Positions 10,598 through 18,999 of a DNA stretch of 64,000 nt are shown one piece after another (positions within the stretch are counted from its first letter, which is position 1; every line of letters starts with the position of its first letter). Source of the DNA: Streptomyces uncialis (GTDB taxonomy: Bacteria; Actinomycetota; Actinomycetes; Streptomycetales; Streptomycetaceae); the NCBI RefSeq assembly GCF_001905345.1, contig NZ_LFBV01000001.1:1747321-1811320 (forward strand). Reading direction: 5' to 3'. The position numbers were made by a program, and so were the translations under genes. The notes under the pieces were generated by a model that worked only from the letters and a program-made list of their open reading frames with translations, ran no database searches and had not been told where the DNA came from.

Positions 10598-12517
10598 ATG
10601 GGGGACAAGGCAACTCTGTGGGAGACAGGGCGATTTGCGCAGCCCGTCGACCGGGACGAGACCGGTGCGGCGGCCGAGGAGGAACGCCACCGGATCGCCG
10701 CCGACGCCGGTGATGCCGAGGCGATGAGCGTGCTCGGCGCGCTGCTCCTGCGCCGCGGCGACCTCGACGCTGCCGAACCCCGGCTGCGCGCCGCCACCGC
10801 CGCCGGTGACCGCGCCGCCGCCAACAACCTGGGCGTCCTGCTCCACCAGCGCGGCTACGGGGACGAGGCCGCCGGATGGTGGCGGATCGCCGCCGTCGCC
10901 GGGTCCGCCGCCGCCGCCCACGCCCTGGGCCGCCACCACCGGGAGCGCGGCGACGAGCCCGCCGCCGAGTACTGGCTGCGCCAGTCCGCCGAGCAGGGCC
11001 ACGCGCTCGGCGCCTATGCCCTCGCGGACCTGCTGGAGCACCGCGTCGACCCCGGCGCGGCCCAGTGGATGCGGGCCGCCGCCGAACGGGGCCACCGCGA
11101 GGCGGCCTACCGGCTCGCCCGCACCCTCGACAAGAACGCCCTCCTCGACGAGCTGGGCGACCCCCTCGGCGACGACGCCGACGCCCTCCCGGGCCCCGGC
11201 ACCCGCAGGCCGGCCCCCGCCGCCCCGCCGGACACCCGCGGCTCCGCCCGCACGGGCGCACGCCGGACCGGCGGCCAGGGCGGCACCACGCCCCCGCCCG
11301 CCGACGACGCCGCCGACGAGGCCGAGCTGTGGTACCGGCAGGCCGCCGCGCGCGGCCACCGGCGGGCCGCGCTGCATCTCGGCGCGATCCTGGAGAAGCG
11401 CGGCGACCTCAAGGAGGCCGGCCGCTGGTACCTCACCTCCGCCAAGGACGGCGAGGCACGGGCCGCCTGCGCCCTCGGCTTCCTGCTGCGGGACGCCGAC
11501 GACATCGAGAGCGCCGCCGTGTGGTGGCTGCGGGCCGCCCAGGACGGCGACGGCAACGCCGCCAACGCGCTGGGCGCCCTGCACGCCGAGCGCGGCGAGC
11601 CGCAGACCGCCGAACGCTGGTACCGGGCCGCGATGGACGCGGGCGACGTCAACGGCTCCTACAACCTCGGACTGCTCTGCGCCCAGCAGGACCGCACCCC
11701 GCAGGCCGAGCAGTGGTACCGCCGCGCCGCCTACGCCGGGCACCGCGAGGCCGCCAACGCGCTCGCCGTGCTGCTGCTCCAGGGCGGGGACGCGGCGGGC
11801 GCCGAACCCTGGTTCTCCAAGGCCGCCGAGGCGGGCAGTGTCGACGCCGCGTTCAACCTCGGCATCCTCTGCCAGGGCCGGGGCGACGACGAGGGCGCGC
11901 TGCGCTGGTACGGACGGGCCGCCGCCGCCGGGCACACGGAGGCCGCGCTCCAGGTCGGCATCGCCGAACTGCGCGACGGCGACGAGCGGACCGCCGAGCG
12001 GTATCTGCGGTGCGCGGCCGGCGGCGGCAGCGCGGAGGCCGCGTACCGGCTGGCCGCCGTGCTCGACGCGCGGCGCCCCCGGACCAACGCGCACGAGCTG
12101 GGGGAGCCCGCGACCGAGCGCACCGAGTGCGAGGAGTGGTACGAGCGGGCCGCGCAGCTGGGGCACCGGCGGGCCCAGGTGCGGGTCGGGATGTTCGCGT
12201 CCGCGCGCGGGGACGTCGTCGAGGCCGCCGGGTGGTACCGCAAGGCCGCGGAGGCGGGGAGCCGCAACGGAGCCTTCAACCTCGGGCTGCTGCTCGCCCG
12301 GGAGGGCAGTGAGCCGGAGGCGGCGCTGTGGTGGAGCCGTGCCGCCCGCGCGGGGCACGGGCGGGCCGCGTTGCGCCTCGCGCTGCTGCACGCGCGGCGG
12401 GGGGAGCTGTCGGAGGGGCAGCGGTGGGCCGATCTCGCGGTGTCGCTGGGGCCCGAGGAGGTCGCGGGGCGCGCGGCGCGGTTGCGGGACGCGCTGCGGG
12501 AGGAGTTGTCGGCCTGA
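10598..12517 (+). CDS. SEL1-like repeat (TPR-type) protein
   Basis: This protein of about 639 residues consists almost wholly of SEL1-like repeats of about 36 residues, with the pattern AxxxGxxLxxxGDxxxAxxWYRxAAxxGxxxAAxxLG repeated at least a dozen times. An Ala/Gly-rich solenoid for protein-protein contacts is expected; no catalytic domain is seen. A Pro/Arg/Thr-rich linker near residues 195-240 splits the repeats into two blocks. In-frame ATGs occur at 10589 and 10598; the second (MGDKATLW) is preferred on weak grounds. It lies between two initiator tRNA genes. A TTGACT hexamer at 10494-10499 may be part of its promoter. Partner and role are unknown. Confidence 0.85.
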   Translation: MGDKATLWETGRFAQPVDRDETGAAAEEERHRIAADAGDAEAMSVLGALLLRRGDLDAAEPRLRAATAAGDRAAANNLGVLLHQRGYGDEAAGWWRIAAVAGSAAAAHALGRHHRERGDEPAAEYWLRQSAEQGHALGAYALADLLEHRVDPGAAQWMRAAAERGHREAAYRLARTLDKNALLDELGDPLGDDADALPGPGTRRPAPAAPPDTRGSARTGARRTGGQGGTTPPPADDAADEAELWYRQAAARGHRRAALHLGAILEKRGDLKEAGRWYLTSAKDGEARAACALGFLLRDADDIESAAVWWLRAAQDGDGNAANALGALHAERGEPQTAERWYRAAMDAGDVNGSYNLGLLCAQQDRTPQAEQWYRRAAYAGHREAANALAVLLLQGGDAAGAEPWFSKAAEAGSVDAAFNLGILCQGRGDDEGALRWYGRAAAAGHTEAALQVGIAELRDGDERTAERYLRCAAGGGSAEAAYRLAAVLDARRPRTNAHELGEPATERTECEEWYERAAQLGHRRAQVRVGMFASARGDVVEAAGWYRKAAEAGSRNGAFNLGLLLAREGSEPEAALWWSRAARAGHGRAALRLALLHARRGELSEGQRWADLAVSLGPEEVAGRAARLRDALREELSA

Positions 12518-12936
12518 CCCGCCGTCCGACCCCTGCTTGACCCGGTGTCCGGCGCCCCTGGGTTTCCTGTGCGGGTCGCCTTCGCTCGCGCCGCTGGGTT
12601 TCCTGTGCTGGGCGCACTTGTCCCTGTGCGGGTCGCTCGTGGGGTGCGCAGTTCCCCGCGCCCCTGGATGCTGCCCCTTCGGGCTTGTTCGTCGGGTGCG
12701 GGTCTGCCCTCGTCTTTTGCACCGTTCCCCGCACCCCTGGACATCGGCCACTCAGCGGTGTTGTTCGGGGGCGGGGGTAACTCCCCTCCGTGGCGGGCCA
12801 CTTACCGGGGGGCGGTGGGGAGCGGGGGATTTCGGGGGAAAAAACCTTGGTGCAGGACAACTCTGGGTTGTCCAGGGCGGGTTAGTCTGGCGGCTTGAAA
12901 ACAGCCCGTTTGGGTGGCACAGGGACGGAGAATGTG
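12518..12936. other. Intergenic repeats and methyltransferase promoter region
   Basis: The left half (to about 12770) holds degenerate REP-like units with GTGCGCAGTTCCCCGCG and the accompanying TTCCTGTGC-type spacer. The right half contains an A-run near 12839 and an exact 7-bp inverted repeat (GGACAAC at 12855-12861, GTTGTCC at 12867-12873, 5-nt spacer). A possible -10 hexamer TAGTCT at about 12883 precedes the methyltransferase gene. No gene is seen. Confidence 0.5.
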
Positions 12937-13722
12937 GTGGCGGAGGAAATCGACACGAGCAGGCCCAGCATCGCGCGTGTCTACGACGCGGTTCTCGGGG
13001 GCAAGGACAATTACGAGGTCGACCGCGTGGTCGCCGACGAGGTGAAGCGCACCGTTCCGCACATCGGTGACGTCGGCTGGTTCAACCGCGCCCTGCTCGG
13101 CCGCGCGGTCCGCTATCTCGCCGCGGACGTCGGTATCAAGCAGTTCATCGACCTCGGGGCCGGCCTGCCGACCCTGGAGAACACGCACCACGTCGCCCAG
13201 CGGGTCAACCCCGAGGCCCGGGTCGTGTATGTCGACAACGACCCCATCGTGCTGGCCCACGGCCGGGCCCTGCTGGAGGAGAACGAGAACACGGGCGTCT
13301 CCAGCGCCGATCTGCGCGACCCGAAGGCCGTTCTCGCGGAGCCCGCGATCAAGCGCCTGATCAACTTCGACGAGCCGGTCGGCGTGCTGCTCATCGGCAT
13401 CCTCCACCACCTGCACGACGACGAGGACCCCAAGGGCATCGTCGACGCGTACATGGACGCCGTCCCCGCGGGCAGCCACCTCGTGATCACCGCGTTCTGC
13501 GACACGGGGGCCGAGGCCCAGGCCGTCCAGGAGACCATGCTGGACCTGCTCGGCACCGGCCGCTTCCGCACCACGGAGGAGCTCACCGCGTACTTCGACG
13601 GGTACGAGCTGCTGGAGCCGGGTGTGGTGTCCCTGCCGCTCTGGCGCCCGGACGAGCCGGTGGAGCCCCCGCTGTCGGTCGCGCAGCGGCTGATGGCGGG
13701 CGGGCTGGCCCGCAAGAACTGA
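12937..13722 (+). CDS. SAM-dependent methyltransferase (DUF574 / Methyltransf_19 type)
   Basis: This 261-residue protein belongs to a methyltransferase-like family greatly expanded in Streptomyces, often near regulatory genes; substrates are unknown. The signature N-terminus is DTSRPSIARVYDAVLGGKDNYEVDR. The SAM site is FIDLGAGLPTLENTH (motif I), followed by VVYVDNDPIVLAHGRALL (motif II acidic residue) and VGVLLIGILHHLHDDEDP (motif IV region). The frame is open from TTG 12895, but GGAG at 12927-12930 is 6 nt from GTG 12937 (and 3 nt from GTG 12934), so GTG 12937 is chosen, giving MAEEIDTSRP. It stands alone, followed by the second initiator tRNA. Confidence 0.88.
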   Translation: MAEEIDTSRPSIARVYDAVLGGKDNYEVDRVVADEVKRTVPHIGDVGWFNRALLGRAVRYLAADVGIKQFIDLGAGLPTLENTHHVAQRVNPEARVVYVDNDPIVLAHGRALLEENENTGVSSADLRDPKAVLAEPAIKRLINFDEPVGVLLIGILHHLHDDEDPKGIVDAYMDAVPAGSHLVITAFCDTGAEAQAVQETMLDLLGTGRFRTTEELTAYFDGYELLEPGVVSLPLWRPDEPVEPPLSVAQRLMAGGLARKN

Positions 13723-13845
13723 CGGTCGCCGTCCCTGTCCCCGCCCCGGGGGAGCCGGTCCGCCACGGCGCCCTCGGGGCCGGGGACCCCGGCCGGTCGG
13801 GGATTTGCTCCCACCCCGATGGTCACGTAAGGTTGTGTTCAACGA

Positions 13846-13919
13846 CGCGGGGTGGAGCAGCTCGGTAGCTCGCTGGGCTCATAACCCAGAGGTCGCAGGT
13901 TCAAATCCTGTCCCCGCTA
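13846..13919 (+). tRNA. Initiator tRNA-fMet (CAT), copy 2
   Basis: Base-for-base identical to the 74-nt gene at 10287-10360, including AACGA just before it. It has the same initiator marks: C1 mismatch and three G:C pairs in the anticodon stem. CCA is not encoded. About 3.5 kb separates the two copies. Confidence 0.95.
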
Positions 13920-13925
13920 CTCGAA

Positions 13926-13962
13926 GACGAAGACCCGGAAGCCTGGCTTCCGGGTCTTCGTC
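13926..13962 (+). terminator. tRNA terminator hairpin, copy 2
   Basis: Perfect 17-bp stem (13926-13942 / 13946-13962) with loop CTG just after the second initiator tRNA. Differences from copy 1 are compensated on both arms. Confidence 0.85.
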
Positions 13963-14072
13963 GTATACGGAACGTCATCTTCGTGTACGGGGAAACGAAG
14001 GTACGCGGAAACGAGGGCAGAAACGAGGAGGGCCCGCGCCGGTCGGCGCGGGCCCTCCTCGTATGTTCCGGG

Positions 14073-14489
14073 TCAGGCGGTGACGCAGTTCGGACAGATG
14101 CCCTTGAAGGTCATCTCCACATCCGAGACGGTGAAGCCGAAGCGCTCCGAGTCGGGGAGGTCCGCCAGCGGATTGCCCAGGGGGTGCACATCGCGGATCG
14201 CGCCGCAGGACGCGCACACCAGATGGTGATGCGGGTGGTGCGCGTTCGGGTCGTAGCGCTTGGCGCGTTTGTCGGTGGCGACTTCCAGGACCTCGCCCAG
14301 GGTGACCAGCTCGCCGAGGGTGTTGTACACGGTGGCGCGGGAGATCTCGGGGAGCCTCACCACGGCCCGCGCGTGCACCTCGTCGGCCGTCAGATGGACG
14401 TGTTCGCCGTCGAGGACCTCGGCCACCACACGGCGCTGTGCGGTCATCCGCCAGCCGCGTTCGCGCAGTCGTCCCAACAGGTCACTCAT
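14073..14489 (-). CDS. catR: Fur-family peroxide-responsive repressor CatR
   Basis: This 138-residue Fur/PerR-type metalloregulator has a winged helix at residues 1-80 (RMTAQRRVVAEVL and the recognition helix SRATVYNTLGEL). The C-terminal dimerisation domain carries a His cluster (PNAHHPHHHLVC) and two CxxC pairs (CASC, CPNC) for structural zinc. In Streptomyces the Fur homologue beside the monofunctional catalase is CatR, which represses catalase until oxidised by peroxide; the divergent catalase gene here supports that identification. Two starts are possible: GTG 14495 (MPMSDLL) and ATG 14489 (MSDLL); neither has a strong ribosome site and the second is chosen. The head-to-head spacing of 145 bp to catA allows shared control. 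Confidence 0.9.
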   Translation of the reverse strand: MSDLLGRLRERGWRMTAQRRVVAEVLDGEHVHLTADEVHARAVVRLPEISRATVYNTLGELVTLGEVLEVATDKRAKRYDPNAHHPHHHLVCASCGAIRDVHPLGNPLADLPDSERFGFTVSDVEMTFKGICPNCVTA

Positions 14490-14550
14490 GGGCACCAGCC
14501 TAACAGCAGGGGGACCTTGATCCCGAACGGGTGTGACTTTGGAAGTTTGC

Positions 14551-14578
14551 TTGACTTAGACATTGTCCATTGTAGGAT
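14551..14578 (+). promoter_or_regulatory. catA promoter with overlapping CatR-type palindrome
   Basis: TTGACT (14551-14556) and TAGGAT (14573-14578) form a good vegetative promoter with 16-nt spacing, 57 nt before the catalase start. Between them lies GACATTGTC, a GACnnnGTC palindrome in the kind of position expected for a Fur/PerR-type operator. Repressor binding would cover both hexamers. Confidence 0.6.
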
Positions 14579-14634
14579 CGGCTACGGCATTGGCCAAGGG
14601 ACAGGACTTGCAGAAAATGACGCAGGAGGCGCAC

Positions 14635-16089
14635 GTGACGTCACAGGGACCGCTCACCACGGAGGCCGGAGCTCCGGTCGCCGACAACCAGAACAGCGAG
14701 ACCGCGGGCGTCGGCGGTCCCGTACTGCTCCAGGACCAGTCGCTGCTGGAGAAGCTCGCGCACTTCAACCGCGAGCGTATCCCGGAGCGCGTCGTCCACG
14801 CGCGTGGGGCGGGCGCCTACGGCACCTTCACGCTGACCCGCGACGTGTCGCAGTGGACGCGGGCCCGGTTCCTCTCCGAGGTCGGCAAGCAGACCGAGAC
14901 GTTCCTGCGCTTCTCCACGGTGGCCGGGAACCTCGGCGCGGCCGACGCGGTGCGGGACCCGCGCGGCTTCGCGCTGAAGTTCTACACCGAGGACGGCAAC
15001 TACGACCTCGTCGGGAACAACACCCCGGTGTTCTTCATCAAGGACGCCATCAAGTTCCCCGACTTCATCCACACCCAGAAGCGCGACCCGTACTCGGGCT
15101 CGCAGGAGGCGGACAACGTCTGGGACTTCTGGGGGCTCAGCCCCGAGTCGACCCACCAGGTGACGTGGCTCTTCGGCGACCGCGGCATCCCCGCCTCGTA
15201 CCGCCACATGAACGGCTACGGCTCGCACACCTACCAGTGGACGAACGAGGCCGGCGAGGTCTTCTGGGTCAAGTACCACTTCAAGACCGACCAGGGCATC
15301 AAGACCCTCACCCAGGCCGAGGCCAACCTCCTCGCCGGTGAGGACCCGGACAGCCACCAGCGGGATCTGCGCGAGTCCATCGAGCGCGGCGAGTTCCCGT
15401 CCTGGACGGTCCAGGCGCAGATCATGCCCGCGGCCGACGCGACGGGCTACCGCTTCAACCCGTTCGACCTCACCAAGGTGTGGCCGCACGCGGACTACCC
15501 GCCGATCGACATCGGCAAGCTGGAGCTGAACCGCAACCCGGAGAACGTCTTCGCCGAGGTCGAGCAGTCCATCTTCAGCCCCGCCCACTTCGTGCCGGGT
15601 ATCGGTCCCTCCCCGGACAAGATGCTCCAGGGCCGTCTCTTCGCGTACGGCGACGCCCACCGCTACCGCGTCGGCATCAACGCCGACCATCTGCCGGTGA
15701 ACCGTCCGCACGCCACCGAGGCGCGTACCAACAGCCGGGACGGCTTCCTGTACGACGGCCGCCACAAGGGCGCGAAGAACTACGAGCCCAACAGCTTCGG
15801 CGGCCCGTTCCAGACGGACAAGCCGCTGTGGTCGGCCACCTCGGTCGCCGGGGTCACCGGCAACCACGAGGCGCCGAACCACGCCGAGGACAACGACTTC
15901 GTCCAGGCCGGTGACCTCTACCGGCTGATGTCCGAGGATGAGAAGTCGCGGTTGATCGAGAACCTCTCGGGGTTCATCGCCAAGGTGTCGAGCGACGGCA
16001 TCGCCGAGCGTGCGATCAACAACTTCCGCCAGGCGGACGGCGACTTCGGCAAGCGTCTGGAGGCCGCGGTCCAGGCCCTGCGCGGCTGA
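14635..16089 (+). CDS. catA: Monofunctional haem catalase
   Basis: This 484-residue enzyme dismutates hydrogen peroxide to water and oxygen in the cytoplasm. The distal haem pocket has [14 protein letters not shown] (catalytic His), [29 protein letters not shown] (Asn and the Phe/Tyr wall), and the proximal haem ligand lies in [14 protein letters not shown] (Tyr). The length fits the small-subunit clade. The frame is open from 14563 and an ATG occurs at 14617. GTG 14635, however, has a perfect GGAGG site 5 nt upstream and gives [15 protein letters not shown], the usual Streptomyces start. It is divergent from catR and presumably induced by peroxide through it. Confidence 0.96.
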   Translation: MTSQGPLTTEAGAPVADNQNSETAGVGGPVLLQDQSLLEKLAHFNRERIPERVVHARGAGAYGTFTLTRDVSQWTRARFLSEVGKQTETFLRFSTVAGNLGAADAVRDPRGFALKFYTEDGNYDLVGNNTPVFFIKDAIKFPDFIHTQKRDPYSGSQEADNVWDFWGLSPESTHQVTWLFGDRGIPASYRHMNGYGSHTYQWTNEAGEVFWVKYHFKTDQGIKTLTQAEANLLAGEDPDSHQRDLRESIERGEFPSWTVQAQIMPAADATGYRFNPFDLTKVWPHADYPPIDIGKLELNRNPENVFAEVEQSIFSPAHFVPGIGPSPDKMLQGRLFAYGDAHRYRVGINADHLPVNRPHATEARTNSRDGFLYDGRHKGAKNYEPNSFGGPFQTDKPLWSATSVAGVTGNHEAPNHAEDNDFVQAGDLYRLMSEDEKSRLIENLSGFIAKVSSDGIAERAINNFRQADGDFGKRLEAAVQALRG

Positions 16090-16160
16090 CGGCGACCCGC
16101 GGGCGGTGCGCCGGGTGACCGGCCGTCGCCCGCGCGGTGTGCCACGGCCCGGTCACGGCC

Positions 16161-16195
16161 CGGCGGCCGGGCGGAGATCATCCGCCCGGCCGCCG
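16161..16195 (+). terminator. Hairpin terminator after catA
   Basis: Perfect 15-bp stem (16161-16175 / 16181-16195) with loop GATCA, about 70 nt after the catalase stop. The stem is almost pure GC and has no U-tract. It may also end transcripts from the convergent CBS gene. Confidence 0.75.
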
Positions 16196-16272
16196 CCGTC
16201 ATGCCCGGCGACCCCGTCGGTACGGGTACGGGTGTCCCGACGGATACGGGTACACGTGTCGCCCGGCGGGGG

Positions 16273-16674
16273 TCAGCCCGCGAGCGTGGCCGTCCGCCGT
16301 TCCACCGGCGCCCAGCAGCGCAGGATGTCGCGGACCGAGACGACACCGATCGGTTCGCTGTCGCCGAGCACGATCAGATGGCGGAAGCCGCCCTGCGTCA
16401 TGGCCCGCGCTGCGTCCTTGAGGGTCCACGCCGGAGTGGCGAAGACCACGTCGGTCGTGGTGTGGGTGCCGGCCGTCTCCCGGTCGGGGTTCTGCCCGAG
16501 GCCGAGGGAGACGAGGATGTCGCGCTCGGTCAGGATGCCGAGTCCGCTGGTGTCGGGGTCGAGGACGACGGCCGCGCCGACACGGCGGGCCGACATCAGG
16601 GACGCGGCCTGGCGAAGCGTGTGGGCCGGGCCGATGGTGAGGACCACCGTGCTCATGGCGTCGCGGACGAGCAT
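16273..16674 (-). CDS. CBS-domain pair protein
   Basis: This 133-residue protein consists of two CBS motifs (residues 1-60 with MLVRDAMSTVVLTIGPAHTL; 70-125 with TLKDAARAMTQGGFRHLIVLGD). Such a Bateman module usually binds adenine nucleotides and senses energy state; no effector domain is attached. The ATG at 16674 has GGAGG about 11 nt upstream. Upstream of it lie a palindrome (GAATCGATTC, 16715-16724) and a tandem 8-mer (TTCACAAG twice, 16722-16737), possible control elements. It is convergent with catA. Function beyond ligand sensing cannot be stated. Confidence 0.88.
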   Translation of the reverse strand: MLVRDAMSTVVLTIGPAHTLRQAASLMSARRVGAAVVLDPDTSGLGILTERDILVSLGLGQNPDRETAGTHTTTDVVFATPAWTLKDAARAMTQGGFRHLIVLGDSEPIGVVSVRDILRCWAPVERRTATLAG

Positions 16675-16926
16675 GATCGAAAGCCACCTCCTGCTTCGTG
16701 AGGACCCCCCTTGCGAATCGATTCACAAGTTCACAAGTGGGGGGATTCTCAGAGTGGCAGCCCTCCGGCGGGTCAACAAGGGGTCGAACGGGCGGGACAG
16801 AAGCCGATTTCCCCCACCCCGGGTGACGGCCCGGCACCAGGGGTGACGGAAGGTGACCGGATCACCGGACCGGACGGTCGGCTCCGGAACACCCCGGCCG
16901 GCCCCGCCCGGTCCCGCGTACCCGGC

Positions 16927-17727
16927 TCAGTACTTCTGGTTCAGATAGCCCAGCAGCTCGTCGTGGAGATGGCCGTTCGACGCGGCGGCGTTCCCGCTGT
17001 GCGGTCCCGGGCGGCCGTCGAGGCCGGTGAAGACCCCGCCGGCCTCCGTCACGATGACCGCGGTCGCCGCCATGTCCCACAGCGACAGCTCCGGCTCGGC
17101 GCAGATGTCCACCGAGCCCTCGGCCACCATCATGTACGGCCAGAAGTCCCCGTATCCCCGGGTGCGCCACACCGCGCGGGTCAGATCGAGGAAGCCGTCG
17201 AGGCGTCCGCGCTCCTCCCAGCCGGTCAGCGACGAGTACGCGAACGAGGCGTCGGCGATCCGGGACACCTGGGAGACCCGCATCCGCGAGGCCGAGGTCA
17301 GGCTGCGGCCGGTGAACGCGCCGTGCCCCTTCGCGGCCCACCAGCGGCGGCCCAGCGCCGGGGCCGACACCAGGCCCACCACCGGCTGGTAGCCGCCCTC
17401 GGCCGCCTCCGTCAGCGAGATCAGCGTGGCCCACACCGGGACCCCGCGCACATAGTTCTTGGTGCCGTCGATCGGGTCGATCACCCAGCGGCGCGGCCCG
17501 GTCCCCTCGACGCCGTACTCCTCGCCCAGCACCGCGTCCCGGGGCCGTGCCCGCTGCAACTGACCCCGGATCAGCTCCTCGGCGGCCTTGTCCGCCTCGC
17601 TCACCGGGGTCAGGTCCGGCTTGGTCTCCACCTTGAGGTCGAGGGCCTTGAACCGGTCCATGGTCGCGGCGTCCGCGGCGTCGGCGAGCACATGGGCCAG
17701 CCGCAGGTCATCGTGATAGTCGGGCAT
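16927..17727 (-). CDS. hisN: Histidinol-phosphate phosphatase, inositol monophosphatase family (HisN)
   Basis: This 266-residue Mg-dependent phosphatase of the IMPase family has the full metal and phosphate site: AVLGEEYG (about residue 68), WVIDPIDGTKNYVRGVPVWATLISL (about 82-106) and LSLWDMAA near residue 215. The S. coelicolor protein in this position has, as I recall, been shown to be the missing histidinol-phosphate phosphatase, so hisN is the likely role (L-histidinol phosphate to L-histidinol). ATG 17727 gives MPDYHDDLRLAHVLADAAD, the normal start of the family; the open frame beyond it lacks conservation. It is divergent from a TetR gene. No other his gene is present, as expected for a stand-alone HisN. 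Confidence 0.88.
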   Translation of the reverse strand: MPDYHDDLRLAHVLADAADAATMDRFKALDLKVETKPDLTPVSEADKAAEELIRGQLQRARPRDAVLGEEYGVEGTGPRRWVIDPIDGTKNYVRGVPVWATLISLTEAAEGGYQPVVGLVSAPALGRRWWAAKGHGAFTGRSLTSASRMRVSQVSRIADASFAYSSLTGWEERGRLDGFLDLTRAVWRTRGYGDFWPYMMVAEGSVDICAEPELSLWDMAATAVIVTEAGGVFTGLDGRPGPHSGNAAASNGHLHDELLGYLNQKY

Positions 17728-17900
17728 GGCCGAACAGTATCCACCGGGCCCGGAATCCGGCCACACCCCCCGGAACCGAGGCGGACCGGCCGCGGCCCCC
17801 GCCGGGCCGGATCAGCGGTCCGGAAAGGTCCGGACAATACCCTTGACAGCCCCCTGAGGTGCGTCAACTCTGACAACGAGGTCCGGTTTCGGTGACGGGG

Positions 17901-17918
17901 GCCGACATCGATGTCGGC
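17901..17918. promoter_or_regulatory. Perfect 18-bp palindrome, probable TetR operator
   Basis: GCCGACATCGATGTCGGC reads identically on both strands. It lies 16 nt before the TetR gene's ATG and directly before its GGGAGG ribosome site, so it should lie in the 5' end of the message or core promoter. This fits autoregulation by a dimer. Confidence 0.65.
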
Positions 17919-17933
17919 CGCAGGGAGGCGCGT

Positions 17934-18569
17934 ATGCCCGCAGCGCGGGAGTCGTTGCTCGACGCGGCCCGCACCGCCCTCGTCTGCCGCCCGTGGAGCG
18001 CGGTGCGGATGGTCGACGTGGCCGCCGCCGCCGGGGTGTCACGGCAGACGCTGTACAACGAGTTCGGCGGCAAGGACGGTCTCGGCCGGGCCCTGGTCCG
18101 CCGGGAGATCGACGCCGTCCTCACGGGCGCCGACCACGCGCTGGCCGGTTACCGCGAGGCCGGTGAACGGCTGCCCGCGCTCGCCGAGTGGCTGGTACGG
18201 GCCGCCCGCGGCAACTCCCTCGTCCGGGCCGCGCTCACCGGCCTCTGGACCCCCCGGCTCCCCGTCCCCGCCCCGGCCCGGGTCCCGGCGCAGTCCACGG
18301 CCGCCCAGCGCGGCGCCGACGGACCGCTGCCGTCCCCCGGCGAACTCCTCGGCCTGCTCCGCGACCGCACCGTCGTCGCGCTGTCCCCGCCCCGGGCCGA
18401 CCCGGCGGACACCGCCGAACTGGCCCGGCTCACCGAACTCGCCCTGCGGCTCGCCCTGTCGTGGATGCAGGCGCCCGCGCCGGACGGGGGAGTGGGGACG
18501 CTGGTACGGGACACGCTCGGCGCGGTCAGTGCGAGGACCCCGACAGCTGGAGCCCGATCACCCCGATGA
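17934..18569 (+). CDS. TetR-family transcriptional regulator
   Basis: This 211-residue protein has an N-terminal TetR DNA-binding domain (residues 3-55; helix-turn-helix VDVAAAAGVSRQTLYNEFGGKDGL) and a C-terminal ligand domain with a Pro/Ala-rich insertion (RLPVPAPARVPAQS). The frame is open from GTG 17892, but ATG 17934 has a GGGAGG site 6 nt upstream, and the earlier start would place the 18-bp palindrome inside the coding region. Its 3' end overlaps the convergent SMR exporter gene by 44 bp, suggesting that the exporter is its target or at least is transcriptionally linked. The ligand is unknown. Confidence 0.88.
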   Translation: MPAARESLLDAARTALVCRPWSAVRMVDVAAAAGVSRQTLYNEFGGKDGLGRALVRREIDAVLTGADHALAGYREAGERLPALAEWLVRAARGNSLVRAALTGLWTPRLPVPAPARVPAQSTAAQRGADGPLPSPGELLGLLRDRTVVALSPPRADPADTAELARLTELALRLALSWMQAPAPDGGVGTLVRDTLGAVSARTPTAGARSPR

Positions 18570-18849
18570 CCACCAGCGAGATCGACACGATCTTCAGGGT
18601 GGAGACCAGATCGCCGAGGAACACCATCCCGTAGATCGCGGTTCCCGCCGCCCCGATACCCGTCCACACCGCGTACGCCGGACCCACGTCCAGTTTGCGC
18701 AGTGCGAGGGTCAGCAGACCGAAGCTGCCCAGCGCGAAGGCGGCGAACGCGACCGTGGGCCACAACCGGGTGAAACCGTGCGACAGCTTCAGACAGACCG
18801 CGAAGCCGGTTTCGAGCAGCCCCGCCACGATCACCAACAGCCACGCCAT
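18526..18849 (-). CDS. Small multidrug resistance exporter, SugE/Gdx subtype
   Basis: This 107-residue protein has four transmembrane helices. The essential proton-coupling Glu13 lies in GLLETGFAVCLKLSHGF, whose LK..HGF pattern matches the guanidinium-export (Gdx, formerly SugE) subtype rather than EmrE. The signature YAVWTGIGAAGTAIYG is present. ATG 18849 has a GGGAGG ribosome site about 6 nt upstream; the longer reading from 18873 is not needed. It functions as an antiparallel dimer in the family, and no partner SMR gene is seen, so a homodimer is likely. It is convergent with, and overlaps, the TetR gene. Confidence 0.9.
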   Translation of the reverse strand: MAWLLVIVAGLLETGFAVCLKLSHGFTRLWPTVAFAAFALGSFGLLTLALRKLDVGPAYAVWTGIGAAGTAIYGMVFLGDLVSTLKIVSISLVVIGVIGLQLSGSSH

Positions 18850-18898
18850 GCGATTGCCTCCCGGGGTACCCACGCTCGTGGCCGTTTCGTCCGGCTTG

Positions 18899-18928
18899 GG
18901 TAAGGCTCGGTGCGATTATGCCCTTACC
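18899..18928. promoter_or_regulatory. Inverted repeat GGTAAGG-N16-CCTTACC upstream of SMR gene
   Basis: Exact 7-bp arms at 18899-18905 and 18922-18928 flank a minus-strand CATAAT that could be the -10 of the exporter gene (start 18849). An operator or a leader hairpin is possible. The sequence does not match the TetR palindrome at 17901. Confidence 0.45.
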
Positions 18929-18999
18929 TGAGCGGCCGTCACGCAAACACGCGACAGCGTCCCCGAGAGCCCCCCGTCCGCACGCCCCGCCGCGGCGGA

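Noticed and set aside
10806..13070. 754-codon plus-strand frame overlapping the SEL1 gene
   Set aside because: It is a Pro/Thr/Arg/Ser-rich shadow frame of a high-GC gene, without motifs.
10287..13919. Integrative element (AICE) between the two tRNA copies
   Set aside because: No integrase, excisionase, replication or transfer gene lies between them; only a SEL1-repeat protein and a methyltransferase are present.
18850..18960. Guanidine (ykkC or mini-ykkC) riboswitch before the SMR gene
   Set aside because: I looked for the paired ACGR loops and the ykkC core and found only isolated ACGA/ACGG, without the required stems.
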